A stretch of DNA of 64,000 nt from an uncultured Granulosicoccus sp. (lineage in GTDB: Bacteria; Pseudomonadota; Gammaproteobacteria; Granulosicoccales; Granulosicoccaceae): the NCBI GenBank assembly GCA_947492525.1, contig CANLNQ010000017.1, forward strand, positions 90,943 through 154,942, in the 5' to 3' direction. Of the stretch, positions 26,450-36,088 are shown in pieces (the first letter of the stretch is position 1; every line of letters starts with the position of its first letter). A model generated the notes under the pieces. The model did no database searches. It was given only the letters and a program-made list of their open reading frames with translations, and had not been told where the DNA came from. Position numbers and translations under genes: made by a program.

Positions 26450-27904
26450 TCACTCAGTAACGGCAACTGTCGACAGCTCGAAAAACCGGACATCAGCAGC
26501 ATTGTCATAATAGCGCTCACCATCCGGACTGATGACCAGTACAGGATCCGTACCGCAGGCCCATTGTGGTTCCGACGTGAATCCGACAGCACCTGGCACG
26601 GCGCTGATGCTCGAAGATATTCGAGTGCCAATGAACAAGCAGATACCTTGACCCGCTTCGGTCCTGTCAGTACGGGCAAGCACACGGCTTTCCCAGGTCC
26701 CTGCTGCAGAGGCACAATCCTGTTCGCAACGTGTCGCCACTACCAACTGACGCAGCGGTGAATCCGCCGATTTGGCAGCAAAGACCAGTTCAAGCGCATC
26801 ACCATCGAAACGCGCATCGACCCCATAGCCGGCACCATAGACGCCACCGGGCAAGTCGATACTCTCCCCGACATCCTGTTGAACCCAGCCGGTTTGTGTG
26901 CTGCAATCTCCCGAGCAATAATGCAAGGTCAGCGAGGATCGGTCAGCGTCGTCGAACGCGGCAATTGCGGGTCTCCCACCCGGCGCGGTGGTCAAGCTCA
27001 GATCCGGTAGAGAATCCAGATCAGTCTGCAAAGTCTGCAGTGCAACTCCGTCAGTCCAGGCCCCATCATCCAGACAGTCGCTGACACACCCGAACCAGGT
27101 GAGCGCGGCGGTATCAGCGCTGATACCCTGGATATCGGTTGTCAGGTACATTCGTCCCTCGGCACCAATCGCAATGGAGACGGGGCGCCCCAGTGCAAAC
27201 GGATACGTTGCGATGATGCGCTCCGACCAACTGGCGTTACTGGTGCATGCCGACTCGCAACTGAGCAAGCGCAAGTGCTTGTCGGTATCCACCAAACCGT
27301 TCTGTACCAGATAGGAAATCACGACAGTGCCATCGGGATCCAGTGCAAACCAGTCTGTGTTGACCAAACGGAACTCGAGTAGATTCCCCCCATGCCCCAG
27401 CACGGCCTCACTTCTCCAGTTAGCGGTATTCAGGCAATCGACATTGCATTCGGCATAGTGGGTATTACCGGCATCGAAACTGCCGGGCACCGCATGGAAC
27501 ACGATGCGCGGACGATCCTGTGAATCCAGCTCGAGACGAGGTACGACGTAGCCACCGAAATCGATGTCAACATCCGCGATCTCAATACTCTGCCAGGCAT
27601 CGGGGCTCTCGCAATTACCGTCGCACCGACCATAGAATACGTTGCCGCCGATATCAGCGTAACTGGCATGCAGTGAGCCGTCTCCAGAGCGAGCCAGTTG
27701 CAAGCCGACCGTATTGGGTTCGTCGCCTGTTGGCAGGTAGGCGCTGCCGGTAGAAGCCGCGGTGACCGAACCGCCCGCCGATTCGTTGTCATCCGAGTTG
27801 ACGTCATCTGACGGACCGGATGACGAACCGCCACTCGAACAGGCAGTGAGATATGACATCATCATGACTAGCGGCGTGCAACACGCGAGCTTCGTTACAT
27901 TCAC
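26450..27904 (-). CDS. Lipoprotein with six CxxxC...W repeats, probable beta-propeller
   Basis: About 484 residues from a GTG at 27904, chosen because AAGGAG lies nine bases upstream and it places the lipobox YLTAC at Cys22; the longer frame from 27997 has no export signal. A Ser/Asp-rich linker leads to six spaced repeats, each with Cys-x3-Cys and a Trp five to seven residues later: Cys94/98, 153/157, 216/220, 273/277, 330/334 and 393/397. Spacing is 57-63 residues. Between them are short strands such as RPRIVFHAVP, as in beta-propeller blades. I know no named family. It lies about 290 bp upstream of the acylase gene. Confidence 0.7.
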   Translation of the reverse strand: MNVTKLACCTPLVMMMSYLTACSSGGSSSGPSDDVNSDDNESAGGSVTAASTGSAYLPTGDEPNTVGLQLARSGDGSLHASYADIGGNVFYGRCDGNCESPDAWQSIEIADVDIDFGGYVVPRLELDSQDRPRIVFHAVPGSFDAGNTHYAECNVDCLNTANWRSEAVLGHGGNLLEFRLVNTDWFALDPDGTVVISYLVQNGLVDTDKHLRLLSCESACTSNASWSERIIATYPFALGRPVSIAIGAEGRMYLTTDIQGISADTAALTWFGCVSDCLDDGAWTDGVALQTLQTDLDSLPDLSLTTAPGGRPAIAAFDDADRSSLTLHYCSGDCSTQTGWVQQDVGESIDLPGGVYGAGYGVDARFDGDALELVFAAKSADSPLRQLVVATRCEQDCASAAGTWESRVLARTDRTEAGQGICLFIGTRISSSISAVPGAVGFTSEPQWACGTDPVLVISPDGERYYDNAADVRFFELSTVAVTE

Positions 27905-28146
27905 GGGTCTGGACTCCTTGACTGAACAGATACGTTCCTCGATTTCAGGAAGTGATTCAAAGAGATTCCTGCCATCGAGCTCGGTGGCATATTTCACAAC
28001 GCAAGGCCAGGATAGTTACGGCGAGACTGCAAGCCTGGCCAACCTTCCGCCCACTGTATCAAAAGGACAGCAGCCGTTCGCGCCATGAAAGACGCCACCC
28101 GTTTGCAACAGGGTCGGTAGGCCGCACGGCGTACCCAACGCAGACT

Positions 28147-28491
28147 TCAATAGACGGCCGACTGGATCACGTACCACTCACCGTCTTTCTGATAAACGCC
28201 AAACTCGATAACGGCGTCTCTCTTCTCATAGACGCCCTTCCATACCGAGCGATGAACATCCAGACCGTTCAGATTGGCATTGCGCAAGGTGCCGAGAAAT
28301 TCGTAGCTCTGGTTCATGCCATTTCGCTCATGCATCCCTTCGATGTCGGACAGAAACCTCTCGCGCGTGAAATTGCTCAGGTATTTCGACTCGTAGCGCT
28401 GGGTATACAGTTCGAAATCGGCTGCGTCATCGGCTTGCAGCATTTCGCGAAGGTATTGCTCGGTGATCTGCAACGCTTCTGTGTCTGCCAT
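28147..28491 (-). CDS. NTF2-like small protein
   Basis: 114 residues: an N-terminal helix (ALQITEQYLREMLQADDAAD), a second helical part with TRERFLSDIEGMHERNG, then strands ending KDGEWYVIQSAVY. This is the layout of SnoaL/DUF4440-type NTF2-fold proteins with a C-terminal GxW. There is no signal peptide or conserved catalytic pattern. A GGAGGAT ribosome-binding site precedes the start. It is the first gene of a minus-strand series that continues with the six-repeat lipoprotein, though the gap of more than 240 bp argues for separate transcription. Confidence 0.6.
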   Translation of the reverse strand: MADTEALQITEQYLREMLQADDAADFELYTQRYESKYLSNFTRERFLSDIEGMHERNGMNQSYEFLGTLRNANLNGLDVHRSVWKGVYEKRDAVIEFGVYQKDGEWYVIQSAVY

Positions 28492-28877
28492 GGTCTATCC
28501 TCCATCTATTCCGTTTGCGCCAGCGACATGGAATTCTCCCAGGGCCTGACAGACAACTCTTGCACTGAACAGATCAAGAGCTTCCGCTGAATCGCAGGAT
28601 GAATACTGTCAACACCGGTGCCCAATATCGCGACTCGTCTGCTTGCACCGGTAGCATACTTCACTCGCAATATACGCTGTCTGATTGGCATACGCTGCCA
28701 GGCGCTCACTGACATCGCAGATGGTCGACAGTGTCGGCTACTTTCTCTGGAAACAGTCGCTGGAGAACCGTGTGTGAACGAAAGGTATATTCTGGTTGAT
28801 TTGGTACAAATACCGGGTTCCGTTCGGGACCCATCATGCATCATCCTATCGACAATCCATCAGACAAGGAGTTGACT
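28492..28877. other. Divergent promoter gap
   Basis: 386 bp between divergent genes. Frames in it show no protein-like features. It must hold the promoters of the NTF2-like protein and of the RCC1-like protein. No operator dyad stood out. Confidence 0.4.
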
Positions 28878-30422
28878 GTGCCTCTCACCCATTCCATGAC
28901 TCGCACGACATTGCGTGGATACTCAGGAGCGCTACTGTCCCTACCATTTCTCTGCGCCCTGTCGGCATCGGGCCCGGTCGCCGCGGCCGACGTCGCCGAC
29001 TTTGCCCTCGGCGAACATAATATCTGCATTGTCGACACCTCTGGCAAGCTCGAATGCAACTCCAACAGCAATTCGCGCATGATTCCGACAGACACCGGGA
29101 ACACGTACAGCAAGGTCTCTTCGGGTGGGCAACATAGCTGCGCCATCACGACAGCAGGCGAGATCGAGTGCTGGGGAGAGGCCAACTTCGGCGCGCTGAA
29201 TACACCGGTATCGAACTTTCCGTTTGTCGACATCAGTTCTTCGGAAGGTCATTCCTGTGCACTGGACGCCAACGGCCAGGTAGCGTGCTGGGGATTGAAC
29301 TCGAATGGCCAGACCGATGTGCCCGAAGACAATGCCGATTTTGTCGCCATCGAAACAGGCACGTCCGGAAGTTGTGGTATCAAATCGTCAGGACTGGCGG
29401 TGTGCTGGTCCAATACCTGGCCATTCACATGGGTCGACGCACGGGAAGGCATCATCGACATACAACTTTCGCAGCGAGAGATTGGCGACACGGCGTGTAC
29501 GGTGAATGAGCAAGGCGAAGTCAGCTGTGCAGCCACCTATGGCTCAGTGGCTCCATTGGATGATGGCCCCTACACGAAGGCGAGCAGCAATGCGGTAATG
29601 CTGTGTGGACTGAAAACCGATGGCGATATGGACTGCAACCTTCGTGATCGCACTTTCGTTCAGACCCAGTCCAATATCGACCTGCTGGCATCGATAGAGG
29701 CACTGCCTGCCCTGATCGACTTTGATACCCGTTATGAATACGACTATCACATGAGTTTCTGTGGCGTGGATATCAACCAGCAGTTGCATTGTCTGGGCGA
29801 CAGCCTGCCAGCCGACTTCTTGCCGGGCGAACCCGAGAGTCTGCCGGTACCGACCGATCTGTCGTTGAATATCTATGGCAGCAATGTCGCCGAATTACTC
29901 TGGCGTGCGGATCTAAGCCAGATCGAAGGTGCTCCGGGCCAGTTTCGTGTGTATCGAAATGGCGAGATGGTCAACCAGAGTTATGCCAACGCAAGCTATC
30001 TGGACCGCGATTTCGAAGAAGGCGTGTCCTACGTCTATCAGGTCGCCTACGTAGCCCCCGATGGCATGGAAGGAGAGCTTTCCGAAGCACTGCCAGTCAA
30101 TGATGAATTCAGCAATCCGGGCGGTGACAACGTCGTCAGTCCTCCCAATGCCGCGATCACATTGAATGATGTTGTCGTCAGCCGTTACGGCGAAGGGTCA
30201 CTGGAACTGTTCTGGAGCCGCCCCGCCCAGCCCACTCGTCAATACGACATTTACCGAAATGGCGAATTGCTCACCTCCACACCAGGGCCTTCGTACTTCG
30301 ACAATCAGATCAATGCCACGAACGCTTATCAGTACACGATTGTGGCCATTGCCAGCGACGGCTCGATTCTGGCCACAGGTTTCGCTCAGGCAGCCAGTCT
30401 TTATGGACTGCAGTGCTATTGA
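28878..30422 (+). CDS. Exported RCC1-repeat protein with Fn3-like C-terminal domains
   Basis: 514 residues from the GTG at 28878, which has AGGAG six bases upstream; an ATG at 28836 in the same frame lacks one. A signal peptide ends near GPVAAADV. Residues ~40-310 contain RCC1-type repeats of the GxxHxCAx...G.(V/I)xCWG form: GGQHSCAITTAGEIECWGE, SSEGHSCALDANGQVACWG and weaker copies, a seven-bladed propeller unit. Residues ~330-510 hold two fibronectin-like domains with the paired phrases RVYRNGEMV and DIYRNGELL. It is probably secreted or surface-bound; its ligand is unknown. Confidence 0.8.
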   Translation: MPLTHSMTRTTLRGYSGALLSLPFLCALSASGPVAAADVADFALGEHNICIVDTSGKLECNSNSNSRMIPTDTGNTYSKVSSGGQHSCAITTAGEIECWGEANFGALNTPVSNFPFVDISSSEGHSCALDANGQVACWGLNSNGQTDVPEDNADFVAIETGTSGSCGIKSSGLAVCWSNTWPFTWVDAREGIIDIQLSQREIGDTACTVNEQGEVSCAATYGSVAPLDDGPYTKASSNAVMLCGLKTDGDMDCNLRDRTFVQTQSNIDLLASIEALPALIDFDTRYEYDYHMSFCGVDINQQLHCLGDSLPADFLPGEPESLPVPTDLSLNIYGSNVAELLWRADLSQIEGAPGQFRVYRNGEMVNQSYANASYLDRDFEEGVSYVYQVAYVAPDGMEGELSEALPVNDEFSNPGGDNVVSPPNAAITLNDVVVSRYGEGSLELFWSRPAQPTRQYDIYRNGELLTSTPGPSYFDNQINATNAYQYTIVAIASDGSILATGFAQAASLYGLQCY

Positions 30423-30426
30423 GTCA

Positions 30427-30488
30427 TCAAAGCCGACACCCGCGGCTTTGACTCGAACGGCGTCAGGCTCGTGGATGGCCTGACGCCG
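30427..30488 (+). terminator. Two tandem hairpins after the RCC1-like gene
   Basis: TCAAAGCCG at 30427-30435 pairs with CGGCTTTGA at 30443-30451. CGGCGTCAGGC at 30458-30468 pairs with GCCTGACGCCG at 30478-30488. Both are perfect and follow the stop codon at once. No T-run is present, but tandem placement fits a termination or 3'-end stabilising region. Confidence 0.5.
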
Positions 30489-30717
30489 AAGCTTCACGAA
30501 ATCTCGTCAAGTCTCACCTCAGGGACAAGGCGAGAATACGTTAACTCCCGATAGACACTCGCGAACAAGCCGGCCGCGACCCGTTGCAGGGGCTGTCAGC
30601 TCTGCTGTGACCGGACCTTGTATTACCCGACCAGACGCTTGACCCGGTTTCCGTGCGGCCACTTGACATTCGCTGCGGCTTTCTACAGTCTGCGGAACCA
30701 GTTACATTGTTTCGAAA

Positions 30718-33057
30718 GTGAAGCGAATGGCAAACCACCCCGTCATATTTGATTTCGACAATGTGGGTCATCTGACTCCCGGGCGACTATTCGCAGGCTT
30801 TCCCAAATCCCGGCATGGAACGTCCAGGGATCTCGCACCAAGAGAGGTCTTGTTGATCGAGATGGGAGCAGGAGACCTGCTTTCCATCGCTGGACCGATA
30901 GAGCACCAGGCACTCTCGCTGGTCGCCTTCGACGAACGCGGCCAAGAGGCATTGGGCTTGCTGGGCCTCACTGCCGATGCTCCGCTTGATACGACCCTGT
31001 CTGACTGCAGCCCCTTGCTCGGCTGGCTGGCCGCCCGAGGCGGAGCCCCGGTGGCTCAGGTCATGACAGCCATCATACCGGCGCACCCCGACCAGCTTGT
31101 GCTGTCAACGCAATCTCCCCTTTCGCTCTGGGTCATTCATACGCTGACTCGGGAAGGGCTCAGCCATGGTGCAGCTTCGCGCGGCCCTGTTCATGTCATG
31201 CATCAACCAAAGGCCCGGACTGGTCCGGTGTTGCCTCCCGAACTGGGAGTGGTGCGGGACGAATTCACGGTTACGCGTGGCACGGGTCTCGCCTATGAGC
31301 TCAAACGCGGCGAAATCGTCCAGATCATCGACATCGAGGGGCAGCAATGCTCCGATTTCATGGCCCTTCGAGCTGACGAGCTGGATCGGGGTGAAGAGTG
31401 GCTCATTGACAGTACCGCGACTCGATCGATGGTACGACGTGCCTACCCGGGACCCGGCTTGCAGGACAAGTTCTTCGACCGCGAAATGCGCCCGATGCTC
31501 AGTGTGGTTCAGGATACGTGTGGGCGACATGACACCTTCGGCCTGGCCTGCACTGCACGAGGTTATGAGGAACGCGGCTTTCCGGGTCATCTGAATTGCT
31601 CCGACAACATGTCCATGGCACTCTCCCCTTATGGCGTTGCTCGCCGCGGCGCCTGGCCTGCGATCAATTTCTTCTGGAACACCTGGGTTGACCCGCATAC
31701 CCACCAGTTGATGACCGAGGAAAGCCATTCCCGCCCGGGTGACTATGTCGCCATGCGCGCCATTGAAGATCTGGTGTGTGTATCCACTGCCTGCCCGGAT
31801 GATCTGGATCCGATCAACGGCTGGAACCCAACGGATGTGCATGTAAGAATCTACCGGCCGGACGCGCCAATACGACGCGCCATCGCCTACCGTCAAAAGG
31901 AAGACTCACCGATGTCTATCAGTCAGGAAAGCGCTTTCCATGAGCGCCTGGCCAAACTCACCGACCACTTCACCCCGGCACGCGACTTGTGGGCACCCGT
32001 CAACTTTCCCTCGTACGGTAGCACTGGTGAGTACTGGGCGTGTCGGGAGAAGGTCACGCTTCAGGACATGAGTGGATTACGCAAATTCGACATCGTCGGA
32101 CCGGATGCCGAGAAGCTGCTGCAGCTGGCCACCACGCGAGACGTCGCCAGACTGGCTGTCTGGCGTGGCAGCTATACATTGATCTGTGACGATACCGGTT
32201 CTGTTGTCGACGATGGCACCCTGTTCCGACTGGGCTCTGATCTGTTTCGCTGGTGCTGTGGTACCGAGGAAAGCGGACGAATTCTCAGCGCACTGGCAGA
32301 GCAGCACGGCTTCCAGGTACGCATTCACGCCATGCAGAATGCGTTGCCCAATCTGGCACTCCAGGGCCCCAGATCTCGCGAGCTGCTGCGCAAGATCGTG
32401 TTCACCCAACCCCAGGTACCCTCACTGGATCACCTCAAGTGGTTTGGCGCCACAGTTGCGCGGCTCGATGATCGTAACGGTGCGCCGTTCATGCTCACGC
32501 GCTCCGGCTACACCGGTGAGCTGGGATACGAAATCTTCTGCTCACGAGCAGATGCGCTCGGTATCTGGGACGCCATCATGCAAGCCGGAGATGAATTCGG
32601 CATCACGCCCATGGGCTCCGCTGCGCTGGAAACCATCCGCATCGAAGCCGGGCTTGCCGCCGGTGGAGCCGAATTCGCCCCCGGCGTTGATGCCTTTGAA
32701 GCCGGACTCGGCTTTGCCGTGGATCTCGGCAAACACGACTTCACCGGGAAGTCAGCGCTGGAGCGCAATTCGCGGGAGCCTCGCCGACTGCTGAAGGGAT
32801 TGCTATTCGAGTGCGATGATGTACCGGCTCATGGCGCACCGGTCTTCGACGGCGAACGGCAGGTAGGCACCATCACCTCAGCCACCCGCTCTCCAAGCCT
32901 GGAACGTGCCATTGCCATGGCAAGGCTGTCGATTGAATACGCCAACAATGACACTCGCCTGGAAGTCGGACAACTCGATGGCCGTATGAAACGGTTGGGC
33001 GCAACCGTCGTGGACACCCCTTTTATCGACCCTCAGCGAAAGAGAGCTCGTGCCTAA
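30718..33057 (+). CDS. DUF1989 / GcvT-type aminomethyltransferase fusion
   Basis: 779 residues from a GTG at 30718 (ATG at 30727 is an alternative). Residues ~210-400 are a DUF1989 (urea-carboxylase-associated) domain, with Cys residues in [19 protein letters not shown] and [10 protein letters not shown]. Residues ~415-779 are a full GcvT-like folate-dependent aminomethyl/methyl transferase, with [25 protein letters not shown] and [11 protein letters not shown]. The first 200 residues are a weaker domain of unknown type. The fusion suggests one-carbon chemistry on a small amine, with tetrahydrofolate as acceptor. Free-standing neighbours of the glycine cleavage system are absent. Confidence 0.87.
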   Translation: MKRMANHPVIFDFDNVGHLTPGRLFAGFPKSRHGTSRDLAPREVLLIEMGAGDLLSIAGPIEHQALSLVAFDERGQEALGLLGLTADAPLDTTLSDCSPLLGWLAARGGAPVAQVMTAIIPAHPDQLVLSTQSPLSLWVIHTLTREGLSHGAASRGPVHVMHQPKARTGPVLPPELGVVRDEFTVTRGTGLAYELKRGEIVQIIDIEGQQCSDFMALRADELDRGEEWLIDSTATRSMVRRAYPGPGLQDKFFDREMRPMLSVVQDTCGRHDTFGLACTARGYEERGFPGHLNCSDNMSMALSPYGVARRGAWPAINFFWNTWVDPHTHQLMTEESHSRPGDYVAMRAIEDLVCVSTACPDDLDPINGWNPTDVHVRIYRPDAPIRRAIAYRQKEDSPMSISQESAFHERLAKLTDHFTPARDLWAPVNFPSYGSTGEYWACREKVTLQDMSGLRKFDIVGPDAEKLLQLATTRDVARLAVWRGSYTLICDDTGSVVDDGTLFRLGSDLFRWCCGTEESGRILSALAEQHGFQVRIHAMQNALPNLALQGPRSRELLRKIVFTQPQVPSLDHLKWFGATVARLDDRNGAPFMLTRSGYTGELGYEIFCSRADALGIWDAIMQAGDEFGITPMGSAALETIRIEAGLAAGGAEFAPGVDAFEAGLGFAVDLGKHDFTGKSALERNSREPRRLLKGLLFECDDVPAHGAPVFDGERQVGTITSATRSPSLERAIAMARLSIEYANNDTRLEVGQLDGRMKRLGATVVDTPFIDPQRKRARA

Positions 33058-33121
33058 TCGGTGTCTCTCCGACACCCGCATCGGGTGATCCGGATGATGC
33101 GTATTCCGGCAACGCCAGCAG

Positions 33122-33256
33122 TGGCTGCAATGCCCGTAGTGCCCGTAGTGCCCGTAGTGCCCGTAGTGCCCGTAGTGCCCGTAGTGCCCGTAGTGCCCGT
33201 AGTGCCCGCAATGCCCGCGATGCCCGCAATGCCTGCAATGCCTGCAATGCCTGCAT
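33122..33256. repeat. 9-bp tandem repeat tract (TGCCCGTAG)
   Basis: About fifteen contiguous 9-bp units. Eight exact TGCCCGTAG copies occupy 33131-33202; the rest are variants such as TGCCCGCAA, TGCCTGCAA and TGGCTGCAA. The tract lies between the convergent DUF1989-GcvT and DUF2306 genes. It is open in several frames but codes only for low-complexity PVV or RAL strings, so I take it as non-coding. Confidence 0.95.
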
Positions 33257-33261
33257 TGGAT

Positions 33262-33882
33262 TCAAGCTGTCGCCTCGAATACATGCTCCCCTGGCCTTCG
33301 ATGAATCAGAAAATATTCCACAAGGATCAAGTTTGGCACCCAGCACAGCCATGCCACTACGGGGTAGGCAATTTCGAACGGAATGCCGGCAAGTAGTTGA
33401 AGAGGTAGCCAGACTCGCAGCATCACACCGCCGAAGGTCAGCGCTGCCGAGCGGATCATCCACTGGCGGTGAGCGCTGAAATCCCTGTTCCTGGCACACT
33501 GCACGCCCCTGGCCGTGGTCCAGAGCCACAGCACGGATAGCAGAATGAACCCGGACCGCGCAATCCATCCGCCATCAGCATCGAAGCCGACCAGCAGCCC
33601 GCTGGCGCCGGCCAGCAGAATCATCAATCCGTAAGAGCGCCCTAGCCAACGGTGAATAACAGGTCGCTTCTGCCGAATACTTGTCGAAAACTGGAAAGGC
33701 GCCAGTGCAAGCGCAATTGGCCCGGTAACGACGTGCAACTGGAACAGCCAAGGGTTCAGTGCGATCTGGTGGGCAAGCCCCGCGAAGGCGTTTTCCACTC
33801 CCAGGACGGTGAATCGCCAGGACACCAGGGCGACGAGTAGCGAGCTTGCCCAGTACAGGTAGTTGCGAGCGTACATCCACAT
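33262..33882 (-). CDS. DUF2306 multi-pass membrane protein
   Basis: About 206 residues from the ATG at 33882 ([11 protein letters not shown]). The frame extends to 33978, but that stretch holds two palindromic operators, so the shorter start is preferred. At least six hydrophobic segments are visible. The DUF2306 pattern includes [29 protein letters not shown] and the [18 protein letters not shown] region with conserved His and Arg. The family is uncharacterised. The tail EATA ends six bases from a 9-bp repeat tract. Confidence 0.82.
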   Translation of the reverse strand: MWMYARNYLYWASSLLVALVSWRFTVLGVENAFAGLAHQIALNPWLFQLHVVTGPIALALAPFQFSTSIRQKRPVIHRWLGRSYGLMILLAGASGLLVGFDADGGWIARSGFILLSVLWLWTTARGVQCARNRDFSAHRQWMIRSAALTFGGVMLRVWLPLQLLAGIPFEIAYPVVAWLCWVPNLILVEYFLIHRRPGEHVFEATA

Positions 33883-33923
33883 GAGTCGAATTCTCCGATG
33901 GGTCTTGTGGTTTCCCAATCCCC

Positions 33924-33981
33924 AACTTGACATCGTCAAGTTAGCAGGCATCTTGACACTACAACTTGACGCTGTCAAGTT
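33924..33981. promoter_or_regulatory. Two 19-bp palindromic operators
   Basis: AACTTGACATCGTCAAGTT at 33924-33942 and AACTTGACGCTGTCAAGTT at 33963-33981 are perfect dyads (8-bp arms, 3-bp spacer) with starts 39 bp apart. A half-site TCTTGACAC lies between them. They sit just upstream of the DUF2306 start and look like binding sites for a dimeric TetR- or MarR-type repressor. No such gene is adjacent. Confidence 0.75.
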
Positions 33982-33999
33982 GCGGAATGCCGCCTCGGT

Positions 34000-34431
34000 T
34001 CAGGCGTTATCTGACTCCACCCCATAGATCGCCAGTGTCTCGGCTTCCGTCAGGCGGGGATGGTCACCCACAAATGAAATGCAGTCGGGTTTTCGATCGA
34101 TGAAGATCTCACGCTCCAGAATCAACCCGTCCGCATCATCGAGTAAACCGATGGGGACTTCGTAATCGCCGCTGTCATCCACCCCGCGATCATGTCGGTA
34201 CCACAGCGGTGATCCACAGCTTCCACAGTGGCTGCGAGATGCCCAGTCGCTGGTACGACGGCTGACGATACTGGTTTTGCTCACGATGTTGATATCATTT
34301 TCATGCACCGTGACCGCCATCAGCGGCCCTCCCGTCCAGCGCTGACACTGTCGGCAATGACAGATGCCAAAACTTCCAAGCTTGCTTATCGAGAAGCTGA
34401 CGGCGCCACACAGACACTGGCCTTTGATCAC
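34000..34431 (-). CDS. GFA (CENP-V) family zinc protein
   Basis: About 143 residues from a GTG at 34431, giving the usual family start MIKGQCLCGAVSFSI; the longer frame from 34458 adds nine atypical residues. The zinc ligands are in CLCG, CHCRQCQRWTGG and CGSCGSPLW. GFA-family proteins include a proposed glutathione-formaldehyde adduct enzyme, but most members have unknown substrates. It ends 18 bp from the first palindromic operator of the DUF2306 gene on the same strand, so the two may share regulation only if transcribed separately. Confidence 0.85.
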   Translation of the reverse strand: MIKGQCLCGAVSFSISKLGSFGICHCRQCQRWTGGPLMAVTVHENDINIVSKTSIVSRRTSDWASRSHCGSCGSPLWYRHDRGVDDSGDYEVPIGLLDDADGLILEREIFIDRKPDCISFVGDHPRLTEAETLAIYGVESDNA

Positions 34432-34719
34432 GACACTCACCCTTTCTGGCAGAAACACGGTGCTTAAAGTCTACCTTACCGTCCAGAGGGTGCGCCGGAG
34501 GACGCGATAGCCCAGTCTGATGTGTTGCCTGTTGGAACAGCCATGATCTGCAGAGCGACAGCCGCACAGTTGTACTCATTCTCGACCGGCAATGCCCGAA
34601 TCCTCGTTCCGGCAGATCAAGACCGTTCATTCGTCGGCGGCCACAGCATGCAGCGCCGGATTCCGGACAGCTGCGGTTCTATATAATTCCGAGACGCTTG
34701 CCACTCATGGAGATTGCCT

Positions 34720-35487
34720 GTGGAAACCATCGAACGACAGATCAACACCGAAACCGACGAAGGCGAAATGGTGGTGGTCATCAGTGAGCCGTTTGACGCA
34801 CCGGAGGGCGGTGGTGAGTGGCCAACCGTACTCTGGTTCATTGACGCGCCAGGACTTCGACCGGCGGTGCGCGAGGGCATGAAACGTCTGGCGAGCCACG
34901 GCTACCGCGTAGTGACACCGGACCTGCACCACCGGCAAGGGCGGCTGCTGTTCAAGGAACCGACAGATATGGCCGAACCCGGTGCGAAGGAGACGGTATG
35001 GGGATGGATCAAGGCCATGACCGATGAGCAGATCCAGCACGACGGAGCTTGCGCTTTGGCGGCGGCGGGCGTTGACGAGCAAACGCCCTATGTCACGATC
35101 GGGTTCTGCCTGGGGACCCGGGCGGCATACCGTGCCATCGAGAGACATCCCGACAGGGTTCTGGCAGGTGCGTGCTTCCACCCTTCCTTCATGGCCGACG
35201 ACACGGACGCATCACCGCATCTGACTGCCGGTCAACTGACCCGGCCGATGTATTTCGGTATCGGTGAAGCGGATCAGGTTCAGTCAATCGCCATGCATCA
35301 GCCTTTCCTGGATGCCGTGGCGCCCCTCCCTCACGTCGAGGTCATCACCTTCCCGGGTGCCGACCACGGATTCACTTGGCCCGGTTATCCAAACTACAGT
35401 GAGAGCGCCGCCGAAACCAGCTGGTCGAAAACGCTGGCCTTGTTTCACAGCGCTTTCCACTCATACCATCACGGTGATCGCCAGTAG
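34720..35487 (+). CDS. Dienelactone hydrolase family protein
   Basis: About 255 residues from the GTG at 34720, which has GGAG six bases upstream; the frame is also open from a TTG at 34714. It is an alpha/beta hydrolase with the cysteine nucleophile of the dienelactone hydrolase family in TIGFCLGTRAAY near 128, and the catalytic histidine in GADHGFTWPG near 220. The Asp is probably in the GEADQVQS loop. It would cleave lactone or ester bonds; the natural substrate is unknown. A microsatellite-like tract follows its stop. Confidence 0.85.
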   Translation: METIERQINTETDEGEMVVVISEPFDAPEGGGEWPTVLWFIDAPGLRPAVREGMKRLASHGYRVVTPDLHHRQGRLLFKEPTDMAEPGAKETVWGWIKAMTDEQIQHDGACALAAAGVDEQTPYVTIGFCLGTRAAYRAIERHPDRVLAGACFHPSFMADDTDASPHLTAGQLTRPMYFGIGEADQVQSIAMHQPFLDAVAPLPHVEVITFPGADHGFTWPGYPNYSESAAETSWSKTLALFHSAFHSYHHGDRQ

Positions 35488-35508
35488 GTATACGAGCTGA
35501 TTGCTGAA

Positions 35509-35588
35509 AGGCAGATAGGCAGATAGGCAGATAGGCAGATAGGCAGACAGGCAGACAGACAGACAGACAGACAGACAGACAGGCAGAC
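35509..35588. repeat. 8-bp/4-bp tandem repeat tract
   Basis: Four AGGCAGAT units (35509-35540), two AGGCAGAC units (35541-35556), six AGAC units (35557-35580) and a final AGGCAGAC (35581-35588). The tract starts 22 bp after the dienelactone hydrolase stop. The grading from 8-bp to 4-bp units is the sort produced by replication slippage. Confidence 0.95.
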
Positions 35589-35740
35589 TAGCTTTACCGG
35601 GAAGGACGGACCTGGGGCAACTAGCCTGAAATGCAGGAATTGGTACTGGATGTGGCAGAGAATGTAAGATCCCTTCTGAACCTGTGCTTCTGTTTTCGGC
35701 CAAAAGCAGCCAGGACATGGGCACGATGTAGGAGAAGGAA

Positions 35741-36022
35741 TTGCGTAAACTTGTGGTCATCGATCTGACTTCTGCGAATACCGCATTGTTCGAATCATAT
35801 GAACGAAAGGTCATGCCGCTTCTGACGAAGTACGAAGCAGAGCTGGAGTTAAGTGTTCGTTCAGTCGATGGGGCTACCGAGACACACGTCCTGTACTTTC
35901 CCGATGCGATACGTTTCCAAGGATTTCTTTCTGACCCAACACGGGCGGCATTGAAAGACGAATTGAAACGCACAGGCGCGATATCGACAATTTCAGATGT
36001 CGAGCAAGTGGACTACCTTTGA
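35741..36022 (+). CDS. Small DUF1330-like protein
   Basis: 93 residues starting at a TTG (35741) with AGGAGAAGGA just upstream; a GTG at 35753 is an alternative. The pattern of strand-helix-strand (LVVIDLT, ANTALFESYERKVMPLLTKY, VLYFPDAIRFQGFLSDPTRAAL) is that of a dimeric alpha/beta-barrel protein such as DUF1330, where the phrase F-P-D-x-x-x-F is typical. There are no catalytic residues to name and no clear operon partners. Confidence 0.65.
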   Translation: MRKLVVIDLTSANTALFESYERKVMPLLTKYEAELELSVRSVDGATETHVLYFPDAIRFQGFLSDPTRAALKDELKRTGAISTISDVEQVDYL

Positions 36023-36088
36023 TACATGAGTTTTGAGTTATTGGAGTAGTGCGCTGCACCTTGCACTCAAGGCAGCGTAGCCACTTTG

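Noticed and set aside
33023..33568. Minus-strand frame with RAL repeats and plus-strand frame with PVV repeats
   Set aside because: Both are products of the 9-bp tract being open in several frames and overlap the DUF2306 or GcvT gene.
34714..34722. TTG start for the dienelactone hydrolase
   Set aside because: The GTG at 34720 has better spacing from GGAG.
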